Under the pieces are notes generated by a model. It saw nothing but the letters and a program-made list of their open reading frames with translations. It searched no databases and was not told where the DNA came from. The position numbers and the translations under genes are program-made. Source: Immundisolibacterales bacterium (GTDB lineage: Bacteria > Pseudomonadota > Gammaproteobacteria > HK1). From it: 49,482 bases of DNA. The stretch spans positions 1 through 49,482 of the forward strand of contig JAPOPW010000022.1 of the NCBI GenBank assembly GCA_026712715.1. Reading direction: 5' to 3'. Position 1 is the first letter of the stretch. Every line of letters begins with the position of its first letter. Shown piece after piece: positions 35,902 through 44,616 of this stretch.

Positions 35902-37110
35902 TCAGATCGCGCCTTGTTCGCGCAGTTGGCCGACCTCCTCCGAGCCGAGCCCGAGAAGCTCGGCATAGACCTCCTCGTTGTGCTCGCCGAGGAGCGGCGC
36001 CACCTCGGTCTTCACCGGGTTGTCCGACATTCGGACCGGCCAGCCCGGAATCGCGACCTCGCCCCGGTCGCGGTGCTGGACGGTCGCGATGATCTCGCGC
36101 CGGCGCATGTCCTCGCTCTCGAGGAGCTCCTTGATGTCGTTCACCGCGCCGGCCGGCACCCCCGCGCCGCCCACGATCTCCATCACTTCGTGCTTGCTGC
36201 GCTCGCGGGTCCAGGCCGCGACCTCCGCCTCGAGCTCCTCGCGGTGCGCCATCCGTTCGCGACCGGTCGCGAATCGTGGGTCCTCGAGCAGATCCTCGCG
36301 ACCCATCGCGGCGCAGAAGCGACGCCAGTGCGAGTCGATGTCGCGCTGCACGAAGATGTAGCACCAGTCGTTCGACCCACCCCCCTTGCACGGAAAGATG
36401 CCGCCCGGCGCGCCGGTCGCGGCCTGGTTTCCGATGCGGGGCGCGGCATCGTTCATCAACTGCTGGCGCGAGAACGTCACCCGGCAGAAATTGAGCATCG
36501 CGTCCTGCATCGCGACCTTGAGGCGTTGCCCGCGGCCGGTACGCGAACGCTGGATGACCGCGGAGAGAATCGACACCGCAAGATGAAGCCCGGTGCCGGT
36601 ATCTCCGATCGTGGCGCCAGGGCGGATGGGAACGCCGTCCGGTTCGCCGCAGATGCTCATCACGCCGCCCGTCGCCTGCGCGATCATGTCGAAGGAGCGG
36701 AAGTCCGCGTGCGGCCCGTCGTCCGCGAATCCCTTCACCTGCGCGAAGATGCAGCGGGGGTTGATGGCCCGGATCGCGTCCCACCCGAATCCGAGCTTCT
36801 CGATGGTGCCGGGGGCGAAGTTCTCCACCACGACGTCCGCCCGCGCGATGAGCCTGCGAAGGAGTTCCTTGCCCCCGTCCGACTTGAGATTGCAGGTGAC
36901 CGACCGCTTGTTCGCGTTGAGGAGGATGAAATAGAGCGAGTCCATGTCGGGTCGCTCCGAGATCGACAGACGTCCCGGATCTCCCCGGCGCGGCTCCTCG
37001 ACCTTGATGATGTCGGCGCCGTGCCAGGCAAGGGCCTCGGTGCAGGACGGCCCCGCCTCGAACTGCGTGAGATCGACCACGGTGAGCCCGGAAAGCGGCG
37101 CATCGCTCAT
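35902..37110 (-). CDS. CaiB/BaiF family III CoA-transferase, formyl-CoA transferase-like
   Basis: Transfers CoA between carboxylates via an aspartyl intermediate; 402 residues, dimeric interlocked rings in known members. ATG at 37110 with GAGGAGG upstream. It follows Frc closely: VVDLTQFEAGPSCTEALAWHGADIIKVE, DSLYFILLNANKRSV, VVENFAPGTIEKLGF, the catalytic D170 in ATIGDTGTGLHLAV, RTGRGQRLKVAMQDAMLNFCR, GGSNDWCYIFVQRD and the C-terminal APLLGEHNEEVYAEL. Substrates may be oxalate or another small dicarboxylate, but paralogues act on many acids. The Gly-rich loop of Frc near 258 appears as CKGGGSND. No oxalyl-CoA decarboxylase is nearby. Confidence 0.9.
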   Translation of the reverse strand: MSDAPLSGLTVVDLTQFEAGPSCTEALAWHGADIIKVEEPRRGDPGRLSISERPDMDSLYFILLNANKRSVTCNLKSDGGKELLRRLIARADVVVENFAPGTIEKLGFGWDAIRAINPRCIFAQVKGFADDGPHADFRSFDMIAQATGGVMSICGEPDGVPIRPGATIGDTGTGLHLAVSILSAVIQRSRTGRGQRLKVAMQDAMLNFCRVTFSRQQLMNDAAPRIGNQAATGAPGGIFPCKGGGSNDWCYIFVQRDIDSHWRRFCAAMGREDLLEDPRFATGRERMAHREELEAEVAAWTRERSKHEVMEIVGGAGVPAGAVNDIKELLESEDMRRREIIATVQHRDRGEVAIPGWPVRMSDNPVKTEVAPLLGEHNEEVYAELLGLGSEEVGQLREQGAI

Positions 37111-37639
37111 GACTGTCCTCCTCGAACCGGTCGGGCGGGCTCCTTCGCGTGAGCCCGAAGCCAAGCATAACCCCGTTCCCCGCCAAGGGGCGCGGTGCGC
37201 GGGCGGCGAGACGGTACGAGGGAGCGAATCGGGGTCAATCGGGCGCGCCGGCGCCCTTTGCGGGTGTCTTGGGCACGAGCCGCGGTTTCTCGCCGATTCC
37301 CCGCCGCGGACGCCGTCTCGTTCGCTTTCGTGGGCAGTACTCCCTCGAGCCGGTTCAACGGCAGGGCGCGAAACGAAGGGCGGGCTGCGCCTATTGGCAG
37401 CGCGCGGGCGCACGCTCGGTCGGTCCGCCCCACCAACGCCGACGCCCACGAATTCTTCGCGCTACCGTCGAGCCTGGGTCGTCTCGACTCCCTCACGACG
37501 GACAATCGGCGAGGTATTGCGGCTAGAATCACCGCCCGCTCGATTGTCGGAGCGGCCGGCACGACGCGGGTCGATCGCCCCGAACACGCCGGGGGATCGT
37601 CCTCGAGGGCGCGAAGCCAACAGCGAGGAGGGAACGACC
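37111..37639. other. Divergent intergenic region
   Basis: 529 bases between the CoA-transferase and the second enolase-superfamily gene, which point away from each other. Open frames exist but none has a domain or ribosome site. Expected to contain both promoters; no clear box recognised. Confidence 0.4.
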
Positions 37640-38731
37640 GTGCAGATCACCGACGTGAAGGTCGAGGCATACGACCTCGGCCGTGACTTCCGGTGGGGCG
37701 GCCGCCGGTCCATGGACGTGCAGGCGGTCCTTCTGACCCTGGAAGGAGAAGACGGCCAGCAGGGGAACGCACTCGCCTGGACGGCCGAGCTCCCCGTGCG
37801 CGCCGCGGTCGCCGGCATCGAGGAGGCCGCCGCGCCGCTCCTTTTCGGGGCCGACCCCCTTGACCGGCCGCGCATCCTCGCGCCGCTGTGGCGGGCGTTC
37901 CGGGTCGGCCTGCCGCTCCCGGTCATCGGCATCGTCGACGTAGCGCTCTGGGACCTCGCCGCGCGCGCCGAGGACCTTTCCGTCGCGGACATGCTCGGCC
38001 GGCAGCGCGATCGCGTCCGGGGCTGCGCGAGCGCGCCGCCCGTCGAGACCCCGGAGGACTGCGAAGCGATGGTGGACGAGCTGGTCGAAGCCGGGTTCCG
38101 GGCGATCAAGCTCCATGTCTGCGGCGATCTCGCGACCGACATCGCCGTGTCGCGGGCGGCCCGGCGCGCGGCCGGCGACGACGTGGACCTGATGATGGAC
38201 GCGATGGCCGTCTACGACCGGCATGCCGCCCGTTCGCTAGGCTACGTCCTCGACGACCTCGACTTCCGCTGGTACGAGGACCCGCTCTCGGACGAGGACC
38301 TGGAGGGTTGGCGGGACCTCCGGCGGCTGCTCGCCACCCCCATCGCCGGAGCGGACTCGGTCCGGTTCACGGTCCGGGACTACGGCCGGCCGGCGGCAGC
38401 CGGGGCCTTCGACATCGTGCGCATGGACGCGGCGCGAAACGGCATCACCGAGCTGCGCGCCCTCGCAGACCTTGCCGCCGCCCTCGGGCTGCGGTGCGAA
38501 GGGCACAGCTTCGGGTCCGCCCTCGGACAGGCGGCCAATCTGCAGGTTGCGCTTTCGATCTCCAACGGCGACTTCTTCGAGCTGCCGGTCCCGATCGGCG
38601 GTCTCGACGTCGGCGTCCAGGAAGGACTGGAGCTCGACGAGGACGGATTCGTCGTCGCACCGGACGGCCCCGGGCTCGGACTCGAGATCGACCCGGACGC
38701 CCTCGCGGCACGGCGCATCGACTTCGACTGA
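37640..38731 (+). CDS. Enolase-superfamily enzyme, mandelate racemase/muconate lactonizing group
   Basis: 363 residues from a GTG with GAGGAGGG upstream (MQITDVKVEAYDLGRDFRWGG). Active-site candidates are K157 in AIKLHVCGD (K-x-H rather than the usual K-x-K), D187 (LMMDAMA), E213 (WYEDPL), D239 in IAGADS where most members have Glu, D263 (VRMDAARNG) and H289 (EGHSFG). The metal triad is Asp, Glu, Asp instead of Asp, Glu, Glu. The D263-H289 dyad suggests a dehydratase. It is distinct from the member at 32389-33588, and no transporter is directly attached. Convergent with the MFS gene across a hairpin. Confidence 0.88.
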   Translation: MQITDVKVEAYDLGRDFRWGGRRSMDVQAVLLTLEGEDGQQGNALAWTAELPVRAAVAGIEEAAAPLLFGADPLDRPRILAPLWRAFRVGLPLPVIGIVDVALWDLAARAEDLSVADMLGRQRDRVRGCASAPPVETPEDCEAMVDELVEAGFRAIKLHVCGDLATDIAVSRAARRAAGDDVDLMMDAMAVYDRHAARSLGYVLDDLDFRWYEDPLSDEDLEGWRDLRRLLATPIAGADSVRFTVRDYGRPAAAGAFDIVRMDAARNGITELRALADLAAALGLRCEGHSFGSALGQAANLQVALSISNGDFFELPVPIGGLDVGVQEGLELDEDGFVVAPDGPGLGLEIDPDALAARRIDFD

Positions 38732-38742
38732 AGACGGGGACG

Positions 38743-38769
38743 CCGGAGCCCCGACCCTCGGGGCACCGG
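38743..38769. terminator. Bidirectional terminator-like hairpin
   Basis: Arms CCGG-A-GCCCCGA and TCGGGGC-A-CCGG pair with one A-A mismatch around a CCC loop, directly after the enolase-type stop (38731) and before the convergent MFS stop (38795). No long T-run. Confidence 0.6.
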
Positions 38770-38794
38770 CCGGGAGACCCGGGGTCCATCCCGA

Positions 38795-39946
38795 TCAGGC
38801 CCGAAGCCGGAAGGCGAGCGCGGCGGCGACGAAGAGCGCGAGGGCCGCCGCGAGGGACGGCGCCTGGAAGCTGTCTCCGATGCGGTAGGCGTAGCCCGCG
38901 AACGTGGGACCGACCATCTGCCCCAGTCCGAACGAGGCGGTCATCAGCGCGAGGATGCGGGTGGGATTGCCGGTGCTCACGCGCCGGGCCGCGATGAGCC
39001 CGAGGGCGGTGATGCCCATGAACGTGCCTCCGAGCACGGCCGCGGCCGCGAGGACCGCGATCGCGCTCGTCTCGAACGTGCTCGCGGCGACCCCGGCGCC
39101 TTCGACGAGACAGGCGAGAGCGAGCGCCGTGCACTTGCCGAGCCGGGCATCGAGCCACACCCAGAAGGCGACCGACGGCACCGCCGCGAGCCCGACGACC
39201 AGCCACACCACTCCCTCGAGGGGGGCGACCTCCGGGGTCGTCCGCACGATCTGGGAGATGAAGGTGGCGGTAATCACGTAGCCGAATCCGAACAGGCCGT
39301 AGGCTACGACCAGGACGGACAGACCACGAGGGCGCGTCCCGGCGGGAGCCGCCCGCCGCGGAGCCCCTCGCGAGTCCGGGGCCTCGGACACGAGGCACGC
39401 GCACGCGACGAGACCGAGCAGCGCGAGAGCGCCGCTCGCGAGCCAGAGCGTCTGCCACCCGGCGCCGTGGGCGGAAGCCCCGGATACGAGCACGGCCGAG
39501 GCTGCGATCCCCGCGCCGACGCCGCCGAACGGCATCCACGACAGCCCGGGGCGTCCGGCGGCGGCAAGCCGATCGAGCACCAGCGCCGCCGCGAGCACGA
39601 TTACGAGAGCACCGGCCACGCCGTTGGCGAAGCGCAGTGCAATGAACATGGGCATCGCCGCCGTCAGCCCCATCCCCGCGGTGGTGGCGGCGCCGACGGC
39701 GAGGCCACCGAGAAGCCACAGCCGGGGACCGCCCGGCATGCGCAACTGCGCGGCGGCGAGCGCGCCCGCCAGATGGCCGAGAAGATTGGCGGACGCGACC
39801 ACCCCGGCCTCGGATGGCGTCAGGTCGAGCGCCTCGGCCATGAACGGCAGGATCGGGGTGTAGACGAACCGTCCGATCCCGAGCGCTCCGGAAAGGGCGA
39901 AGAGGCCGCCGAACGCGATGCCGAGGGGAGTACGAGACCAGGCCAT
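38795..39946 (-). CDS. YbfB/YjiJ-family MFS transporter
   Basis: 383 residues, about twelve helices. The opening AFGGLFALSGALGIGRFVYTPILPFMAEALDLTPSEAGVVASANLLGHLAGALAAA (split 10-64) is the family signature (GIGRFxYTPILP and ANYxGYLxG-like). The second half has GFGYVITATFISQIV and GGTFMGITALGLIAAR. Substrate unknown for the family. It lies downstream of the LysR gene on the same strand, 257 bases away, so it may be a regulated target, and is convergent with the second enolase-type gene. Confidence 0.88.
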   Translation of the reverse strand: MAWSRTPLGIAFGGLFALSGALGIGRFVYTPILPFMAEALDLTPSEAGVVASANLLGHLAGALAAAQLRMPGGPRLWLLGGLAVGAATTAGMGLTAAMPMFIALRFANGVAGALVIVLAAALVLDRLAAAGRPGLSWMPFGGVGAGIAASAVLVSGASAHGAGWQTLWLASGALALLGLVACACLVSEAPDSRGAPRRAAPAGTRPRGLSVLVVAYGLFGFGYVITATFISQIVRTTPEVAPLEGVVWLVVGLAAVPSVAFWVWLDARLGKCTALALACLVEGAGVAASTFETSAIAVLAAAAVLGGTFMGITALGLIAARRVSTGNPTRILALMTASFGLGQMVGPTFAGYAYRIGDSFQAPSLAAALALFVAAALAFRLRA

Positions 39947-40203
39947 GGCGCGGCGAATACTACCGCCGCGCGGTATCGATGCCCGCCGGAGCGTTCCCGG
40001 CGCGGACGTTTCAGCGGCGCAACCCGGGCCCGTCAGGTGGCCCCGGCCGTCCGGGCCGCCCGAGGGCCGTAGCGAAGGGAAGGAGCCGCAAAGCGGTTCC
40101 GTGCTTGCGGAACAGCCGGATCGGGTGCTCCAGCGTCGTCCGCCGGCCCTCGTCCGGGGCTGCCGCGATGGGGGGCGCCGGATACGAGGCGTCGATGCCC
40201 CGG

Positions 40204-41118
40204 TCAGATTGCCTCGGACCAGGGGTCCTCGGAAACGAAGCCCTTCACGTGCTGGATGAAGGCCCGGGTCCTGGCGTCGGGCACCTTGCCGGTGGGGGTC
40301 CAGAATGAAGTTCTGAACACCAGCGTCGGGCGAAACGGCCGCAGCACCAGACCCTCCGGCAGCCCGGCCGAGATCGGGAACGGGTTGAGCAATGTCAGAC
40401 CTATCCCCGTGCGGACGAACTCGAGGCTTGCCAACGACGACGATGTTTCCACGACGACGTTGGGCTCGACCCCCGCCGATCGAAAAATCTGGTCCGTGGC
40501 GTGCCGGAGCGGGAGGCGTTTGGTCGAGGCCACAAAGTTCGTCCCGGCCAGATCGTCCGGCCGAATCTCGGTCTTCGACGCAAGCTTGTGGCGGGCCGGT
40601 ATCACGCAGGCGACGTGCGAACGACGAAATGGCGTGACCCGTATACCGGCGCGCTGAATGTCGCGATCTGAAATGCCGATGTCGAACCGTTCGTCGGCGA
40701 CGCCGTCCAGAAGCACGTCGGTGGAGCCAACGTCCAGACTCACCGCACCCATTCCCATCTGGCGGAGAAAGGTCACCACCATCGGCTGGAGCAGCATGTG
40801 CGCCAAGGTCGTGGTCGCGGCAATCCTCAACGATTTTTCCGGCTCGGGCTGAATTCGTCCCTCGATATCGCCGAGAACGTTGAAGAGACCGTCCAGAGAA
40901 GCGTTCAGGCGCAATGCTTCAGCCGTGGGCTGCAACCGGTTGCCATCGCGGTTGAACAGCTTGTATCCGACCCTCCCCTCGAGCGTCGCAAGCGCTCTGC
41001 TGACCGTGGACTGTGACACGGCCAGCCTTTGGGATGCTGCCACGGTTGTACCGGTGGCAATCATGGCCCTCAGGATTTCGTAGTCCCGCACGGAGTGCCA
41101 GTGCTTTGTCTGGGACAC
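40204..41118 (-). CDS. LysR-family transcriptional regulator
   Basis: 304 residues from a GTG at 41118 with GAGGGA upstream; a TTG at 41142 would add eight residues and has a poorer site. N-terminal winged helix-turn-helix: YEILRAMIATGTTVAASQRLAVSQSTVSRALATLEGRVGYKLFNRDGNRLQPT. The effector domain follows (LRIAATTTLAHMLLQPMVVTFLRQM, FDIGISDRDIQ, LASLEFVRTGIGLTLLNPFPI). Regulators of this type bind T-N11-A boxes near their own promoters; candidate sites lie in the AT-rich gap between this gene and the divergent HhH-like gene. Possible targets are that gene and the YbfB-type transporter. Confidence 0.92.
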   Translation of the reverse strand: MSQTKHWHSVRDYEILRAMIATGTTVAASQRLAVSQSTVSRALATLEGRVGYKLFNRDGNRLQPTAEALRLNASLDGLFNVLGDIEGRIQPEPEKSLRIAATTTLAHMLLQPMVVTFLRQMGMGAVSLDVGSTDVLLDGVADERFDIGISDRDIQRAGIRVTPFRRSHVACVIPARHKLASKTEIRPDDLAGTNFVASTKRLPLRHATDQIFRSAGVEPNVVVETSSSLASLEFVRTGIGLTLLNPFPISAGLPEGLVLRPFRPTLVFRTSFWTPTGKVPDARTRAFIQHVKGFVSEDPWSEAI

Positions 41119-41149
41119 GGTTCCAATTCCCTCATGTGGCAACTTGCAA

Positions 41150-41225
41150 TTCAGACAAGCATATATTCATTCTTTTCGGCATAAACTATTTTTTGTACGA
41201 TGCAATTTTGCAATTATACTCCGAC
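41150..41225. promoter_or_regulatory. AT-rich divergent regulatory region with TGCAATT repeats and T-N11-A box
   Basis: TGCAATT occurs near 41155, at 41201 and at 41209. Bases 41201-41213 form TGCAA-N2-TTGCA with a following A, fitting the T-N11-A form of LysR operators. A CTTG-N9-CAAG pair lies near 41153-41169. The stretch is the second most AT-rich in the window. I infer autoregulation by the adjacent LysR protein; no binding evidence exists. Confidence 0.5.
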
Positions 41226-41369
41226 CCCTCATGTTCGGACTCGCGATTTGACCCTTGCTCTCACGATTCCCTGGACGTCGATGTCGAGACTTGCCCCGCC
41301 ATGCACACGGCGCGCGTTGCAGTCGCATGCCCTCGGCACGACGAACCAGCCACCATCAAGGAAATCACT

Positions 41370-42221
41370 ATGAAGGGTGAAGTACCGCGCGTCGTGCACC
41401 AGCGCGAATTTTCATCGCCACGGCCTCGAAGCGAGGTCCGTTCGCCTTGGACATCAAGCAAGCGAACCGCAGTGGCCGAAGCATCGGAGGTACGCCGGCT
41501 CGCCGAAGCCGTTGGACGCTGCATCCTGTTCGATACGGCCGAGTTGCCCAACGAGTTCTTCCCCGCCCACCTCTCGGTCGCCATCATCGAAGCGGTGTTC
41601 CGTTTCCAGCCCGAGTCGGAGGAGCAGTCGTCGCAAGTCGCGCAGCGCTACTGTCGCCGCCTCGGACTCGTACGCATGCGCCGGAGCAAGTTCGAGCTGC
41701 CTCCGATCGACGAGCAGGAGACGTTGGCGGATCTGATCGGACACTACGACGAACTGGGTGAGGCGGGGATGACGAACGAGGTGTTCGAGAATTCGTGCCG
41801 CTTTCCCGGGACGGCGATGCGCAGGGCGGAGACGGTCGTGCAGATTGCGCAAGCGCTGCGGCATATCGGGGTCGATGTGCTTCAGGACATGCAACACCGG
41901 TCCGTGCAGGTGCTCGACGCGGTACGGAGCAGCGTACTGGGATCGGTCGGATCCATGTCTCGCATGATCCTGACGTACGCTGGCGACGACGACCTCGTTG
42001 TGGCGGATGACCATGTGCGGCGCTTCGTGGCCGAGGCGACCGGGCACCCCACCGTATCGGCGTCGTGGGCAGCGCATCTCGTGTGTCAGACTGCCTACGA
42101 GCGCGTCCTCTCGCCGCGGCATCTTGACTATCGAATCTTCCGTTACTGCGCACAGCGCCAGAGTATCACTGCGAGTTCCGGCGAAACCTTGAAACCGGTT
42201 TCGGCACACGGTGAAGCGTGA
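41370..42221 (+). CDS. Unrecognised protein with HhH-GPD-like segment
   Basis: 283 residues from an ATG with AAGGAAA ten bases upstream; an in-frame ATG at 41300 is an alternative. I do not recognise a named family. Residues 35-115 are helical (VRRLAEAVGRCILFDTAEL, LSVAIIEAVFRFQPE). Residues 137-180 read FENSCRFPGTAMRRAETVVQIAQALRHIG. Then SSVLGSVGSMSRMIL (187-201) resembles a helix-hairpin-helix and VADDHVRRFV (211-220) resembles the Asp-containing strand of HhH-GPD DNA glycosylases. SPRHLDYRIFRYCA ends the conserved part. Remote kinship to that fold is inferred, and glycosylase activity is not claimed. GC is lower than in neighbours. Divergent from the LysR gene. Confidence 0.65.
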   Translation: MKGEVPRVVHQREFSSPRPRSEVRSPWTSSKRTAVAEASEVRRLAEAVGRCILFDTAELPNEFFPAHLSVAIIEAVFRFQPESEEQSSQVAQRYCRRLGLVRMRRSKFELPPIDEQETLADLIGHYDELGEAGMTNEVFENSCRFPGTAMRRAETVVQIAQALRHIGVDVLQDMQHRSVQVLDAVRSSVLGSVGSMSRMILTYAGDDDLVVADDHVRRFVAEATGHPTVSASWAAHLVCQTAYERVLSPRHLDYRIFRYCAQRQSITASSGETLKPVSAHGEA

Positions 42222-42376
42222 CTTCGACGGCAGGCCCAACGCTCTCCCGGTCCGCCCTGGAACACGCCGATCAGCAGCGCGCGGCGGCCCTGCGTCTGAA
42301 CCTGGTCGAGTGACGCCATCGGCAACGCCTTGGATGATATCGAAGGGTACCGACAACCTTCGTGTGGAAATGCACT

Positions 42377-42727
42377 CTAGGGGCTGGCCTTCCCCTCTCG
42401 GGTAGTCGGGCAGAAGTCGTAGGCACCAATTCCCTGGACGATCAGAAAGCGGGCGCGACCGCCATCGTATCCGGTGACTCGGTGCGCGGTCATTTGCGGC
42501 ACGTCGCAGCTCTCGCCCACCGTCAGCAGGTGGCGCGCATCCGGAGCGCGAGTCTGCACCGAAAGGACACCTTCCAGGCAATAGAATGTGTCGGTGATCC
42601 GGCTGTGGTAGTGCCAGGGCCCCTCCTGCCCTGGCGCGAGGGTCAAAATGGCGACGCGCAGCGTATCGGTTTCAGCCACCACCTCGCGGCGTTCGATGAC
42701 GTATGGTCGGGCGTCGGGCTGTGCCAT
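42377..42727 (-). CDS. Small cupin-domain protein
   Basis: 116 residues, one beta-barrel. Metal-site pattern: PGQEGPWHYHSRITDTFYCLEG (31-52) gives the H-x-H and a distal Glu, and PQMTAHRVTG (78-87) gives the second-motif His. The C-terminus reads FLIVQGIGAYDFCP. No signal peptide. Single-domain cupins serve as dioxygenases, isomerases or ligand sensors; nothing here separates these. No good ribosome site precedes the ATG at 42727. The 155 bases to the left hold nothing recognisable. Confidence 0.8.
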   Translation of the reverse strand: MAQPDARPYVIERREVVAETDTLRVAILTLAPGQEGPWHYHSRITDTFYCLEGVLSVQTRAPDARHLLTVGESCDVPQMTAHRVTGYDGGRARFLIVQGIGAYDFCPTTREGKASP

Positions 42728-43545
42728 CGGTCGATTGTGCCTGCGTAGGCGGCGCGGTGCCGATCGCCGGGAGTCGCGATTCGGCCGGCGGACGGCTCGG
42801 TCAGAGCATCCGACTCGACCAATCGTACGCGTGGTGCGGCGAACCGTCAAAACGGATCGGTAGTGAGTACCCACCCTTGGGCCGCGAGGTGTCGGGCGGT
42901 CATCGTGACTTGCCCTTCACGGTCCGGACAGGCGACGGCCTTCCGGACTTCGACGGCGGCTCTCTCCTCGTCGACCACGTGTTCGAGCTCCGCGCTGAAC
43001 CAGCCCTGAGGCACGGTGGTTGGCGAGCGGGCTCCGCAGAAGCTGCGCACGGGCCGTTCGAGGTCATCGTCCGGGCCCGTGGTCAGCGTCAACTGTCTCT
43101 TCCGGCGACGACAATTGGAATTGCCGGTCGGACGGTTCCCGAAGGCAGGGTCGAAGATCTTGAATTCTCCTGTTGTCGTCGAGCCTGCGGGTATGTAAGG
43201 AACTGCCAGCAGTTGTCCACATATCCACAGGGCGCGCGGCGTGCGTGAATTCGTTCGTCGGACTGGAGCTCGGCCGGGCGCTGCATCTCGCGGCTGAATG
43301 CGTCCATGCCGGTTCGGGGGGCGCGACAGTCGGCAGCCGCTTCGGTCCGGGAGGCGTCGACGGGCCGGTCGCGGCGTGCGGCGATGCGCGGGAAGACGGG
43401 TCGTTGCGCGCGTCGTGTGTTGGCAATTCGATTTCGCATTTTCGAGAGTCAAACGGACTTTTCCCCACGAGACTGGGTCTCGGGTCATCCGCCGAACTCA
43501 GATGGCCCGGGCCAGTCGATAGGGAACGGAACAAGGGAGATCGAA
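42728..43545. other. Long stretch without a supportable gene
   Basis: About 820 bases. A minus-strand frame (42847-43488) ends in a readable segment (GWFSAELEHVVDEERAAVEVRKAV) but shows no known domain, and a plus-strand frame overlaps it. Neither has a convincing start. It may be a decayed gene or an untranslated region upstream of the DUF1127 gene. Confidence 0.35.
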
Positions 43546-43764
43546 ATGGGAACATTCACTGCAAATGCTGCCCCGCGGCTCCACCTCGCGCACCCCGATG
43601 TCGCCACGGCAATGCACGGCGGAATCGGATGGACGATGGCCACCCTGCGGACCTGGTACGCACGGGCCCGCACCCGCAGCGAGTTGCGGACCCTCACCGA
43701 CCACGTGCTTGCCGATGTCGGAATCAGCCGGGCCGAAGCGACCAAGCCCTTCTGGCAGGCGTGA
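43546..43764 (+). CDS. DUF1127 (YjiS-like) small protein
   Basis: 72 residues; ATG preceded by AAGGGAGAT. The C-terminal part, TWYARARTRSELRTLTDHVLADVGISRAEATKPFW, is the DUF1127 signature: an amphipathic Arg-rich helix, then L-x-D-I/V-G-I-S-R. Such proteins are abundant in alphaproteobacteria. Some bind RNA or affect small-RNA maturation and phosphate or stress responses; others are uncharacterised. It is followed by the DUF1989 gene 121 bases later on the same strand. Confidence 0.88.
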   Translation: MGTFTANAAPRLHLAHPDVATAMHGGIGWTMATLRTWYARARTRSELRTLTDHVLADVGISRAEATKPFWQA

Positions 43765-43885
43765 GACCGAATCGGCCTGGCCACTGAACCGTGCCGGCCG
43801 GACCGGTGCGGGCGGAGGGAGCGGAGCTGGCACCGACCCGTGGCGCCGTCTATTCTCCCTCCGTCCGCACGAGGAGGCTGGCCGG

Positions 43886-44521
43886 ATGAACGAACCGAAT
43901 CCCTACGTGCCGGCGGATGCGACCGCCGCCATCGAGGACACCATCGTCGGGGCCGGACTGCCGTGGAGCGGGCGGGTTGCCCGGGGTGAACGTCTCGTGC
44001 TCGTGGACCTCGAGGGCCAGCAGGCAATCGACTTCCTCTGCTACAACGCCGACGACCCCGCGGAGCGCTACCACGCTCCGAACACGATCAAGCTCCAGGG
44101 CAACATCTACCTCGGTGAGGACTCGGTGCTCTGGTCCGTGCGCGCCCGCAAGATGATGACCATCGTCGAAGACACCTGCGGCGGGCACGACACGATCTTC
44201 GGATGCTGCTCGTTCGAGCTCGACGACGTGCGCTACGGCGCACGCAACCCGCGCGCCTGCCAGCAGAACTTCGAGTCCGAGCTCGCCCGCCACGGGCTCG
44301 GTGCGGCGGCCGTGGTGCCGAACGTCAACTTCTTCATGCGGGTGCCGGTCAACGCGGACGGGAGCGCCCGGATCGAGGACGGATGGTCGAGACCGGGCGA
44401 CCACGTCACCCTGCGCGCGGAGATGGACGTCCTCGTGGTGATCTCGAACTGCCCGGAGGCGCTCAACCCGGCGACCGGAGCCGGCCCGACCCCGGTCCGC
44501 GCTATCCGCTACCGGCCCTGA
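43886..44521 (+). CDS. Urea carboxylase-associated family protein (DUF1989)
   Basis: 211 residues, ATG with GAGGAGG nine bases upstream. Family hallmarks: GRVARGERLVLVDLEGQQAIDFLCYNADDPAERY, NTIKLQGNIYLGEDSVLWS, MMTIVEDTCGGHDTIFGCCS, CQQNFESELARHGL, VNFFMRVPVNADG and the C-terminal CPEALNPATGAGPTPVRAIRY. Members are often coded beside urea carboxylase or allophanate hydrolase, and their role in guanidine/urea metabolism is still only partly defined. No such partner lies here. Putative metal ligands are the Cys/His of EDTCGGHD and CCS. Convergent with the uronate-dehydrogenase-like gene. Confidence 0.9.
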   Translation: MNEPNPYVPADATAAIEDTIVGAGLPWSGRVARGERLVLVDLEGQQAIDFLCYNADDPAERYHAPNTIKLQGNIYLGEDSVLWSVRARKMMTIVEDTCGGHDTIFGCCSFELDDVRYGARNPRACQQNFESELARHGLGAAAVVPNVNFFMRVPVNADGSARIEDGWSRPGDHVTLRAEMDVLVVISNCPEALNPATGAGPTPVRAIRYRP

Positions 44522-44534
44522 GCGGGGGCCGACT

Positions 44535-44577
44535 CGCTCCCGCGCTCCCCGCGCGGAGCCCGACGCAGAAGGGAGCG
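44535..44577. terminator. Possible hairpin between convergent genes
   Basis: CGCTCCC (44535-44541) can pair with GGGAGCG (44571-44577) around a GC-rich 29-base loop that itself contains GCTCC/GGAGC arms. It lies between convergent stops. Weak terminator candidate without a T-run. Confidence 0.35.
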
Positions 44578-44616
44578 CAAACGCGGGAACGGTCCGGCGG
44601 AAGGACCTCCTCGCGG

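Noticed and set aside
43210..43232. TGTCCACA and TATCCACA near 43210-43230, similar to DnaA boxes
   Set aside because: Only two imperfect copies, no AT-rich unwinding region and no dnaA/dnaN neighbourhood; not an origin.
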